NCBI GenBank assembly: GCA_023898345.1
Contig: CP060218.1
Coordinates: forward strand, 248,001-312,000
Source of the DNA: Candidatus Woesearchaeota archaeon
GTDB lineage: Archaea > Nanobdellota > Nanobdellia > Woesearchaeales > UBA583
Direction of reading: 5' to 3'
Length of the DNA: 64,000 nt
Positions 15,826-24,092 of this stretch are shown here, piece after piece (the stretch's first letter is position 1; each line of letters starts with the position of its first letter). The position numbers and the translations under genes were made by a program. Below the pieces are notes generated by a model, which saw only the letters and a program-made list of their open reading frames with translations, made no database searches and was not told the origin of the DNA.

Positions 15826-18045
15826 TTACAAAGCCTCAAGAACTTGTGCTCCGACCATTGTGAATCCAATGATACCGATCAAAACAATGATGGCATATTT
15901 TGTCATACTTGACATGAGGCGTGAACCTATTTCATATTTCATGAGGACTGGATCTTCTCCGTTTTCAAGGCTTGTTAGGATTAGAACTAAAATTACGATG
16001 AGCATGACCATATACATTCCGACGACACTCTGGAACAAATATGTTGGGATGCTGTTTCCTAAAAATCCTCCTATGTCCGCGCCATTTCCTTCGGCTGCTA
16101 ATTCTTCGGCGGCGTTTGCAAGGACTCCCATAATCATCGTTACTAGGGAGACAATTGAAATTACGACTCCTGAAATCATTGGTGCAAGAAAGGAAACTTG
16201 TCCGCGCATACTTGAGAGACTTTCTGCTAAGAGATCGTTCATACGTTCATTTCCCATGTGGATTTCGCTTAGGTAACGGGACAAATCGATGAGGGACTTT
16301 GCTGTGATTTCGGGCCCGTTTTCAACTGCACGAAGAAATATTTTCATGCTTGAAACGACTAGGTCGGAGGGATATTCGTTGATGGCTCCTTTTTCAGAGT
16401 CAAAAATTGCTTTTTCTACGCTAAGACCATTAAACTTAATGTTGGCGTCGATTTTTGAAAAAAATGCTCCTGCTTCTGTTCCTCGCATTGTGTCAGCAAC
16501 TGCGCCAAAAGCAAGTTCGGCAGAAATGCCTTCGTTAATACGATTTCCCAGTTGAAATGTTGCTGAGGGAAATTGGAGTTCAAGTTCTTTTGTTTTGTTT
16601 CGTAATGTGATGAGGTTTCTATATTTTTTCTTTAGATAATAGCCAAAGCCAAAGGCAAAGGAAAGTGGAATGAATAAGCTTAACAGGCCGGGGATAACTC
16701 CGTATGGCCCGTAAACATAGATCAGTTCATCGGTTTCTACTTTTTTATATTCTTGAAAAACACTAAATGGTCCGCTTCCAAATATGGCCATTCTCTCGTT
16801 CAAAATGGTGTCGGCTCCTGACCAATGCAAAAAAAGAGGGATCATTCCAATAAGAAGAAAAAGAAGAAATATCCCTATTGCAGGTATTTTTGCGGAAACA
16901 TAAAATTCTCTTTTACCGATTGTGTATTTAATCATTTGGAGTGCCTTGAAATTTTTTACATTTTCGGGAGTTTTGATGGAGTTGATTGAGGCTGGGCGAT
17001 TGTACATGATAATGAGGGCAAAATAAAGAACAAAGACGGGAAAGAGGATGTCATATAAAATAAAGACTACTTGCCACACAGCTTTTGGATCTCCGAAAGA
17101 AGCTGCAAGTGGTAAAATAATTAGACCTAAAATTGGGAGAACTACTCCTATCATGTTGAATGTTTGCACTTTTCCTCGGAGTTCTTGGGCAAAGTGTAAC
17201 ATTTTTTCGTAGTTGCCTTGCAAAATGGTGTCTAGAGCTTTGTCTAAAAGGGAGATACGGCGAAACTCTTCGGATTCAAATAATGAACTTTCAACAAGAT
17301 AGATTGCTTCTAGAAATTCAAGGTTTGTGTCTCTCCACTCTTCGAGATAATCGTCAAAAGCATTTTTAATATTTGAGTATTTTGAGTTGTCTAAGTCCCA
17401 CAAGATTCTTTTGAAATCTAAGGAAAGGGGTTCTTGTAAGTATCGTGCAGCAAAGCTTACTGCTAATTCAAAATTTGAGCTGAATCTCATGTAGGCCACT
17501 ATGTAAAAGACTGCTATGATTATCTGGTCTCCTGCTTTTGCTTTTTGTCGTTTTGCAAACATAGATGGTATACTCATCATTACAAAATATGCAAGTCCTG
17601 TCACCAAAAACATTCCCATTCCGATGGTCATTCCAAAGAATAGGAGCATGGTGGTTGCAATCATTCCTAGGAGGAGAGAGACAAGGAGGGTCGCGCTCAT
17701 GACTCCAGTTGGTGTACAGAAAAGGTGTGCGCTGAGAAGGTATTTTTCAATTGTTTCGTATGTTTTTTTATCTGGTTTGACGTGAAAGAGACTTTCTGCA
17801 CTATTTGCTATTTTTTCATACCAGGAGAAACTTTTGGGGAGCATTTCAAGGCGAAATTTTTCGTAGTCGCTACTTTCGTAATCCTCAGAAAGCATGTCAG
17901 CATTCTTTAGTTTTTTTAGTGTTCCTTCGTCAAGTCGTGACTTTAGTTTTTCTTCAAAGTGCCGTAAGAATAATTCTTTTTCATCTTCGTTTTCGAAATG
18001 GGAATCAACGGAAGGTGTTTTGTCGGCGGGCATTAAGATAGTCAT
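15826..18045 (-). CDS. Type IV pilus/archaellum platform protein (FlaJ/TadC-like, T2SSF)
   Basis: A 739-residue polytopic protein with two type II secretion F domains, the inner-membrane platform on which pilin-like subunits are assembled. After about 100 charged N-terminal residues there are clusters of TM helices near 115-165, 300-345 and 385-405, a large hydrophilic domain with 'ELELQFPSATFQLGNRINEG' near 490-510, and C-terminal TM helices near 615-640 and 670-735. It is longer than typical archaeal FlaJ (about 550). No secretion ATPase or prepilin peptidase gene is adjacent. A TATA at about 18062-18070 (minus strand) is about 20-25 nt upstream of ATG 18045. Many pilin-like genes in the window are candidate clients. 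Confidence 0.9.
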   Translation of the reverse strand: MTILMPADKTPSVDSHFENEDEKELFLRHFEEKLKSRLDEGTLKKLKNADMLSEDYESSDYEKFRLEMLPKSFSWYEKIANSAESLFHVKPDKKTYETIEKYLLSAHLFCTPTGVMSATLLVSLLLGMIATTMLLFFGMTIGMGMFLVTGLAYFVMMSIPSMFAKRQKAKAGDQIIIAVFYIVAYMRFSSNFELAVSFAARYLQEPLSLDFKRILWDLDNSKYSNIKNAFDDYLEEWRDTNLEFLEAIYLVESSLFESEEFRRISLLDKALDTILQGNYEKMLHFAQELRGKVQTFNMIGVVLPILGLIILPLAASFGDPKAVWQVVFILYDILFPVFVLYFALIIMYNRPASINSIKTPENVKNFKALQMIKYTIGKREFYVSAKIPAIGIFLLFLLIGMIPLFLHWSGADTILNERMAIFGSGPFSVFQEYKKVETDELIYVYGPYGVIPGLLSLFIPLSFAFGFGYYLKKKYRNLITLRNKTKELELQFPSATFQLGNRINEGISAELAFGAVADTMRGTEAGAFFSKIDANIKFNGLSVEKAIFDSEKGAINEYPSDLVVSSMKIFLRAVENGPEITAKSLIDLSRYLSEIHMGNERMNDLLAESLSSMRGQVSFLAPMISGVVISIVSLVTMIMGVLANAAEELAAEGNGADIGGFLGNSIPTYLFQSVVGMYMVMLIVILVLILTSLENGEDPVLMKYEIGSRLMSSMTKYAIIVLIGIIGFTMVGAQVLEAL

Positions 18046-18125
18046 ACAAAAAAAGAATTATAACTTTATAACACCACAGTGTAGTTATTACAATCAAATA
18101 AAAGGCTATTTTTTTGAGAAAAATC

Positions 18126-19694
18126 ATGATAAGAAAACTTCAACAAAAACTGTGGACTTTTTTTCTCTTGGTCTTTCTTCTTTTTCTGAGTTCTTGTGGT
18201 GGTGGAGATGGTGGGCCGAGCAATCTTGCTTCTGATTATGGAAAAATGAATCAAAGTGTGTTTGACCCTTTGGCTCGAGAGATTGATCAGAGGGAAGAAG
18301 TGCTTACGAATTCTTTTAATAGTCCTCAAATGTCGAGTTTGGTTTCAGATTTTGCGGACTTTGCAGAAAACTATGATTCTGGTTCTAGTCTTGTTGCAGT
18401 TGCAGAGCCGTTTTGTAAGATTGGTGGAATTTATTCAATGGATATTTTTGTTAATTCTACTCCTAAAGATCCTCAGGGAGGATATGGGCTTGGCGGTCCG
18501 GACCCTTTGGAATATCAAAAGAGAACTAGGATTTTTTCTTGTCATACTACGCAGTATCAGCTTCATACTCTTAGGATTCCTTCAGTTTGGAAAGATGCGA
18601 ACTTAGTTTTGTATTGTGGTGATGGTGGTCTTATTAATTTTGAGAAAGTTCTGGTGGATGTTATTGCTTCTAAGGTTAAGACGTACAAAACTTGTGTGAT
18701 CAAAAATCTTGATTTGAAAGAACATAATACTATTCTTTATTCTTTGGAGAGTGGGAATGCAACGTTGGACAGTGATGAGGATTATTTTTTTGATACTCAA
18801 AATCCTCAAAATAATAAATTTGTTGAAGGTTTGACATATGAGGGAGAAGAGAATGGTGTTTATCTTTTCAAAAGTGATGATGATCGGGAGTATTATGTAG
18901 ATTATGTTGGAGAGGATAAGGTTCTTTCTATGCGGACTTTCAAAACGGCTCTTGATTTTCAGCTTTTGAGTGGTACTGGCATGCCGGATTCTTTTCAGAA
19001 TTCGCGTGTTGCTCTTTTCCGTTCTCATGGGGCTGGGAATTATATTTATGGTTATGAAACTTCTTTGAGTATTCTTGAATATGGACGAAATGAAGAAGAT
19101 GAACCTAGTGTTCAGTCGACACATCCTGTTTATAGGATTCTTTTTTCTTCGGGCTATGCTTTTGATGCTGATAAGTGTTTGCAGTATCTTGCTTCGTATG
19201 ATGCTGAGGTAAGTGAAAATTATGAACAGGCAAAGGTTTTATGTGATCCACAGGGACAAATTTTTATTAATACTGAAAAAATAGATGCAGAACTTGGCGA
19301 GGGGGCTGCATATAATCTTTTCAAGAATATTATTCTTGCGACAGATCCGGGAACTTTTGATAGTGATGCTTCTTCTGAGGGGACTCTTAGTTCTCAGGGT
19401 CCGACGGGAGGGGTAGATCTGAACATCTGGGAGCGTCCAGATTTGGAAAATGGAGGACAACCGACTCCTGGCGGAAACTTCTGGTTAACCCATTGTTTAG
19501 TTAGGGATCTGGAATTTCCTCTTGATATGATTTTGGAGAAAGATGAGTCTGTCGGGATGTACTCAACAACTGGCGGAGAGAATGTCGATTGCGCTGCCAA
19601 CTCTCAAGTAAGAACTTGTCTTGGTTTGAATCAGCTTGATGGGAATGGGGAATATAAGTATTTGAGATGTACAAGTACTGAAACTGCTCCTTAG
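18126..19694 (+). CDS. Secreted lipoprotein of unknown function
   Basis: A 522-residue protein with a lipoprotein-type leader: basic 'MIRKLQQK', hydrophobic core, lipobox 'FLSSC' with Cys24, then a Gly/Asp linker 'GGGDGG'. The rest is an exported domain with scattered Cys residues (possible disulfides) and no recognised family. ATG 18126 was chosen because AATAAAAGG (18097-18105) is 25 nt upstream. It is divergent from the FlaJ/TadC-like gene and followed 14 nt later by a tiny pilin-like gene, which suggests a link to the envelope assembly system. Confidence 0.85.
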   Translation: MIRKLQQKLWTFFLLVFLLFLSSCGGGDGGPSNLASDYGKMNQSVFDPLAREIDQREEVLTNSFNSPQMSSLVSDFADFAENYDSGSSLVAVAEPFCKIGGIYSMDIFVNSTPKDPQGGYGLGGPDPLEYQKRTRIFSCHTTQYQLHTLRIPSVWKDANLVLYCGDGGLINFEKVLVDVIASKVKTYKTCVIKNLDLKEHNTILYSLESGNATLDSDEDYFFDTQNPQNNKFVEGLTYEGEENGVYLFKSDDDREYYVDYVGEDKVLSMRTFKTALDFQLLSGTGMPDSFQNSRVALFRSHGAGNYIYGYETSLSILEYGRNEEDEPSVQSTHPVYRILFSSGYAFDADKCLQYLASYDAEVSENYEQAKVLCDPQGQIFINTEKIDAELGEGAAYNLFKNIILATDPGTFDSDASSEGTLSSQGPTGGVDLNIWERPDLENGGQPTPGGNFWLTHCLVRDLEFPLDMILEKDESVGMYSTTGGENVDCAANSQVRTCLGLNQLDGNGEYKYLRCTSTETAP

Positions 19695-19708
19695 TTTATT
19701 TGAAAAAA

Positions 19709-19876
19709 ATGAAAAACAAAAAAGCTTTGGAGTTGAGTTTGCAAACAGTTGTCACGCTCATTATTCTTGTTGTTGTTCTCATTATTGTCGTTTTTTTTTT
19801 TATAAGTCACTGGGGTGAAAATTTTGATTCTCTTAGGGGTCTTGGAAATTCTGCTATCAATGCTTCTCGTAAATAG
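19709..19876 (+). CDS. Tiny pilin-like membrane protein (55 residues)
   Basis: Codes for MKNKKALELSLQTVV, a hydrophobic helix of about 20 residues, then 'ISHWGENFDSLRGLGNSAI' and a basic end. The leader K-N-K-K-A followed at once by a Glu-containing helix resembles an archaeal prepilin signal (cleavage after Ala6). It starts 14 nt after the lipoprotein stop in the context AAAAAAATGA. It may be a minimal pilin or a single-span anchor. Confidence 0.65.
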   Translation: MKNKKALELSLQTVVTLIILVVVLIIVVFFFISHWGENFDSLRGLGNSAINASRK

Positions 19877-19955
19877 GTGAGGTCTTTTTCTTTTACTTTA
19901 TGTTCCCTTTGAAGTTGTACAAAAGGAATATTAATGTCTTCTTGTCTTCTTTCGT

Positions 19956-20477
19956 ATGGATTTTAATTTTTTTAAGAAAAAGGAAAAAGGGTTTGATCTT
20001 GATGCTGAGCAGCTTCCTTCTCTTTCTCAACTTGGACCTTCCTCTCCGCCAGGTGGCGACAAAGCAGTAGCTTCTTCTCCTTTTTCTTCACAACCTGCGT
20101 CTTCTAGTCCTTTTTCTTCTCAGGATCAAGATTTTTCTCCTTCTTCTTTTGCATCTCCTGATCCTGAAGATTTTACTGTGATGGGTAAAGGGGCTGCTTA
20201 TACGGGACCGAGTCCTCAAAATCAGGCTATTCCTTATGGTCGAGATATTACTCCATCTGGCGCTGTTGAAAGTGCAAGACAGGAGGAAATCAAGTTGAAA
20301 CTGGAAACGCTTGAAGGGAATCTCACTCTTATGAATGTTCGTCTCAATAAAATTGAGCAGAAGATTGATATGTTGTATAAATTGGTGTCTATGGAAGTTA
20401 GTCCTGACACTCGTGCTCGTTTTGGAATAAAGGAGAGTGTTACTGAAATGAAGCAAAATGGGAAATTTGTTCAGTAA
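19956..20477 (+). CDS. Pro/Ser-rich protein with C-terminal coiled coil (second of its kind)
   Basis: A 173-residue protein with the same layout as 5411-6202: basic/aromatic start MDFNFFKKKEK, about 90 residues of Ser/Pro/Gln-rich low complexity, then a helical part from about 108 with strong heptads ('LETLEGNLTLMNVRLNKIEQ'). Coiled coils of this sort occur in archaellum FlaC-type proteins, and the gene lies in the same neighbourhood as the FlaJ/TadC-like gene. The functional link is inference. GGAATATTAATG about 25 nt upstream may be its TATA. Confidence 0.8.
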   Translation: MDFNFFKKKEKGFDLDAEQLPSLSQLGPSSPPGGDKAVASSPFSSQPASSSPFSSQDQDFSPSSFASPDPEDFTVMGKGAAYTGPSPQNQAIPYGRDITPSGAVESARQEEIKLKLETLEGNLTLMNVRLNKIEQKIDMLYKLVSMEVSPDTRARFGIKESVTEMKQNGKFVQ

Positions 20478-20592
20478 TTCTTTTACTTACTGAAAATAGT
20501 TATTTTCTATGTGGTTTTGTAGGGTTTTTAGAATCAGATTTGGATTTTTTTAAGGCAAAGAGTTTTAATGGTTCTTTTTCTCTTCATAAAAT

Positions 20593-23472
20593 GTGGGCTT
20601 AGATAAGGAACAATTGCAGGTAGTTGAAGAGACTCATCGTCCTGTATTTGTTTTTGGGTTGCCGGGTACGGGGAAAAGTTTTGTTTTTTGTTCAAAGGTT
20701 TTGTTTTTAGTAAGGGAAAGGGGGATTGTTCCCGAGAATATTTTGGTTTTAGTTGCTAATTCTTCTCTTGCTTCTTCTTTTACGGAACAAGTGCAGCTTC
20801 TTTCTTTGAAGGAGAGCTCTGTTTTGTTGGCGGAGGGATTTTCTTTTGCAGGTTTTAGGGCGAAAACTTTTGGTTCTTATGTTCAGGAACTTTTTTTGGA
20901 CTATGGTCATAAATTTGGGAGGTTTGATTCTCGCAGTAAACTTTTGGATGAGGCCGATATTCTTTATTTTTTGAAACATCTTCTTAAGACTTTTACTTTT
21001 AGTTCTTTTTCCCTTCCAAAATCTTTGGACGCTCTTGCTGAGGACTGTTTGTCTTTGCTTGTTTCTCTTAGGGGTCGGGGAATTAGTTTGGATAAGGTTT
21101 TAATGCTTCCTTTTGAGGATGCTAATTTGAAGGGGGATGTTTTTACTTTGTACTTGCGTTATGAGGAATATAAGAAAAAACATAACTTTTATGATTCTCA
21201 AGATTTACTTTTGACTTTTCATCGTCTTCTTGGGGATGAAGCTTTTTGTCGTGAAATTCGTAGTAAGATTGGGTATCTTCTTGTAGATGACTTTCAGGAT
21301 TTAAGTGTTCTCGAATATCAGATTTTTGAGAAAATTTGTCCTCATGAGCGTGTTAGTATTGCCATTGATTTTTCTAGAAATTTTTTTTCAGGTAGTGTTT
21401 TGAAGGACTCTGTTGAAAATCTGCTTTCTCTTTGGAAGGTAAAAACGGTTACTTTGAGGACTAATTATCGTTTTTCAAAGCGAGTTCTTAATGTGTTTGA
21501 GTCTTTTTTTTTACAAGGGAATGAAACAGGTAAGGAGAAAAATATTGCTCATTCTTTGAGAGATGACCTTGGAGATGCTAAGCATTATGTCTGTGAAGAT
21601 GAAGAACAATGTGCGGCTCAGGCAATCACTTTGGGAAAGCAGGCTCTTGAAAAGGGTGAGACTCTTTGTTTTCTGACTCGCTCTCCTGCTCATGCAAGGT
21701 CTTTGTCTTCTTTTTTTTGGAGGGCTGGACTTTCGCATCATTTGGGAGAGGTGTCTTCTTTTCTTTCTGTTTCTTGTATTCATCAGATTCTTCTTACTCT
21801 TAGGGTTTTGAAGAAAACAAATGATGCTGGCGCTGCACTTTTTTCTCTTCTGCAATCTTTGTCTCTTGAGGAACACACTGTCGTGATGCTTAGTAGGGAA
21901 GCTCATAGGATGCACAAACCTCTTTTGCAGTATTTATTGGAGGAAGAAACTTTTGTTTGTTCTGAAATGGATAAAAAAACTTTGGAAGCTTTTGTTTCTT
22001 CCTTAAGGAAACTTTTTGAAAAAAGTAACCTTTTATCTTTATGTTCTCTTGCCAGAGCAGTTATTGAAGAGTTTTCTTATGTTGAACGAATTTTGACTTT
22101 TGGAGATGCTGAGGCTTTTTCTGCTCTTTTAGCATTTGAGCATTTTCTTGTGGACATTTCTGAAAAATATTCTACTCTTGGTGTCTTTGAATTAGGGGAG
22201 ATTCTTGAAAAGAAGCGTGAGATTTCTTCTGGTGGCGAACATTCTCTTCATATTCTGACGCTTGATCATGTAACAGGAAAGGAATTTGACACTGTTGTTC
22301 TTTATCCTTGTACTGTTGGAGATTTTCCTTTGTCTTATAAAAAAAGTATTTTTTCTTCAGTTCTGTCTTGTTCTTTTTCTCTTCATCAGGAATCTGAACG
22401 GTCTTTTTTTTCTTTTGCTCTTTCGCGAGCCAAACAAAATCTTTTTTTTCTTAGTGTGAAACAGTTCAAACTTAGTGGGCTTGTTGGTAGGGTCTCGCCG
22501 TATCTTTTTGATCTTAAGGGTGTGGTTGAAGAGGGGGTTTCTTCTGCTTTCAGTCTTTCTGGTTCTGCAAGGAAATTGTCTTGTGAATCTGCTCATGTTG
22601 TTGATGCTCTTTTGGCAAAAGACTATGATCTGGCGCTTCACCTTATTGAAGATATGAAGAAGGCTGCAAAAAAAACGTCTTTACTTTCTTACTTCTCACC
22701 TCAATCTTTTGCACTTGTCTTGGATGAGGGTGATAGAATATATTCTGTTTCTAAGTTGGAGACTTATCGTCAATGTCCAAAAAAATATCTTTTTCACTAT
22801 GTTTACAAGGTTCCAGTACAGCAAAGGCCTTATTTTGATTTTGGTGTAAGTATGCATGCTGTGATAGAACATGTCCAAGCTTTTGTTGGGGAACTGCCTA
22901 GGGAAATTGTTTTTGCAAAAGCCCTTGAATATCTTAGGGAATTTTGGAAGCGAGGTGGGTATGAGAGTGAGGAGCAAGAACAAGAATATTTTGAGAAGGG
23001 TGTTCACGCATTGCGATTGTATATTGAGAGGGAATGTCAACTTCAAAGTCCTGAGAGAAGTACTCTTTGTCGTGAGGAAGCTTTTTTATTTGAATGGGAT
23101 GGGATTTTACTTCGGGGTGTAATTGATAGAGTTGATACGGTCGGAGAAGATCTTGAAATTATTGATTATAAAACTTCTCAGAGGATGCTTGAAAAGAAGG
23201 ATTTAGCAACTAATCTTCAACTTCATGTTTATGCTAAAGCTTCTCTTGAACTTTATAATCGTCTTCCTAAGCGGGTTGCTCTTTGGTATTTGGTTAAAGA
23301 TACTCTTTCGTTTACTGAGGTTCAGACTGCAAATGTTGAGTTTGTCCTTGGTGAAGTTAAAAATCTTGTTTCTTCTATAGAAGGAAAGAATTTTGAGCCA
23401 AAGGCTTCTTTTGGAACTTGTACCTTTTGTGATTTTAATTTGATTTGTAAGGATGCTGTGAGAAAAAAATAG
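20593..23472 (+). CDS. UvrD/Rep-like helicase fused to an AddB-type Fe-S nuclease
   Basis: A 959-residue single-chain helicase-nuclease. SF1 motor: Walker A 'GLPGTGKS' at 22-29, Walker B 'VDDFQD' near 231-236, motif VI-like 'ALSRAKQNLFFL' near 610. The C-terminal RecB-family nuclease has His755 ('VSMHAVIEHV'), Asp845 ('GVIDRVD'), Asp858 and Lys860 ('IIDYKTS'). Cys728 plus Cys943, Cys946 and Cys952 have the C...CxxCx5C spacing of AddB/Cas4-type 4Fe-4S nucleases. It probably processes double-strand ends for recombination. GTG start at 20593; no in-frame ATG nearby. An AddA-like partner is not adjacent. Confidence 0.92.
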   Translation: MGLDKEQLQVVEETHRPVFVFGLPGTGKSFVFCSKVLFLVRERGIVPENILVLVANSSLASSFTEQVQLLSLKESSVLLAEGFSFAGFRAKTFGSYVQELFLDYGHKFGRFDSRSKLLDEADILYFLKHLLKTFTFSSFSLPKSLDALAEDCLSLLVSLRGRGISLDKVLMLPFEDANLKGDVFTLYLRYEEYKKKHNFYDSQDLLLTFHRLLGDEAFCREIRSKIGYLLVDDFQDLSVLEYQIFEKICPHERVSIAIDFSRNFFSGSVLKDSVENLLSLWKVKTVTLRTNYRFSKRVLNVFESFFLQGNETGKEKNIAHSLRDDLGDAKHYVCEDEEQCAAQAITLGKQALEKGETLCFLTRSPAHARSLSSFFWRAGLSHHLGEVSSFLSVSCIHQILLTLRVLKKTNDAGAALFSLLQSLSLEEHTVVMLSREAHRMHKPLLQYLLEEETFVCSEMDKKTLEAFVSSLRKLFEKSNLLSLCSLARAVIEEFSYVERILTFGDAEAFSALLAFEHFLVDISEKYSTLGVFELGEILEKKREISSGGEHSLHILTLDHVTGKEFDTVVLYPCTVGDFPLSYKKSIFSSVLSCSFSLHQESERSFFSFALSRAKQNLFFLSVKQFKLSGLVGRVSPYLFDLKGVVEEGVSSAFSLSGSARKLSCESAHVVDALLAKDYDLALHLIEDMKKAAKKTSLLSYFSPQSFALVLDEGDRIYSVSKLETYRQCPKKYLFHYVYKVPVQQRPYFDFGVSMHAVIEHVQAFVGELPREIVFAKALEYLREFWKRGGYESEEQEQEYFEKGVHALRLYIERECQLQSPERSTLCREEAFLFEWDGILLRGVIDRVDTVGEDLEIIDYKTSQRMLEKKDLATNLQLHVYAKASLELYNRLPKRVALWYLVKDTLSFTEVQTANVEFVLGEVKNLVSSIEGKNFEPKASFGTCTFCDFNLICKDAVRKK

Positions 23473-23528
23473 GTGTTTTCTTATCTTATTTTTTTTATTC
23501 CAATATCTGCTGATGCTGTATTGTATGC

Positions 23529-23540
23529 AATATATAAGGG
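23529..23540 (+). promoter_or_regulatory. Strong TATA box upstream of the pilin-like pair
   Basis: CAATATATAAGG would start transcription near 23557, leaving about 130 nt of RNA before the ATG at 23688. A weaker box near 23655 could serve the gene directly. Confidence 0.5.
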
Positions 23541-23556
23541 GGAGCTTTGTATATTT

Positions 23557-23604
23557 ATGGTTCTTTTCTCAATGAAAGTAATGGGGATTTTGATATTTTT
23601 TTAG
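23557..23604 (+). CDS. Possible 15-codon leaderless ORF upstream of pilin-like genes
   Basis: ATG at 23557 opens MVLFSMKVMGILIFF and lies about 26 nt after a strong TATA (CAATATATAAGG, about 23529-23540). It may be a leader peptide, or this may simply be the promoter of the genes at 23688 with a long 5' UTR. Low confidence as a protein. Confidence 0.25.
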   Translation: MVLFSMKVMGILIFF

Positions 23605-23687
23605 GAAAATACTATTAACTGTTTTTTGCTTTTCACTCATGAGAAGTATAACAAATTTTTAAGTAGAGCTCAATAGGGAATTGAAGG

Positions 23688-24092
23688 ATGTATCAGGGAA
23701 AAAAAGCAGTTGAGAGCTATATTATTATTTTATTTTTTTTTTCAGTTGTTATGACCTTAGTTCTTGTTTTTGTTTTGGATGCGTTTTACGGTGTTGATCA
23801 CCCTGATTGTCAGGAAATTTCTTATATTGTAAAAAATCAATGTAAAGATAAGGCTTTAGTTGATATGGATATTGAGAATGAGAATTCTGAAAGGGATACT
23901 CGATTTTTAATAAATGGTGTGCGGAATGCTGATTATTATGTTGAAGCTGGTCAGACGGCTTCCATGCGTGTGAATGGTGGAACTGGGACGGTTAGTATTG
24001 TTCCTATTGTTGTAGTTGATGGAAACACTTATCAATGTGAAAGTAAGAAAAAAATTATTAATGTGGAGGAGACTATACGATGTACGGATTAA
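23688..24092 (+). CDS. Pilin-like secreted protein
   Basis: A 134-residue protein starting MYQGKKAVESYI: a short basic leader, probable prepilin cleavage after Ala7, then a hydrophobic helix of about 25 residues and an extracellular domain of about 100 residues with paired Cys residues (Cys43/Cys52 region and two near the C-terminus). This fits a minor type IV pilin. It overlaps the next gene by 13 nt, so the pair is translated together. The family is otherwise unknown to me. Confidence 0.78.
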   Translation: MYQGKKAVESYIIILFFFSVVMTLVLVFVLDAFYGVDHPDCQEISYIVKNQCKDKALVDMDIENENSERDTRFLINGVRNADYYVEAGQTASMRVNGGTGTVSIVPIVVVDGNTYQCESKKKIINVEETIRCTD

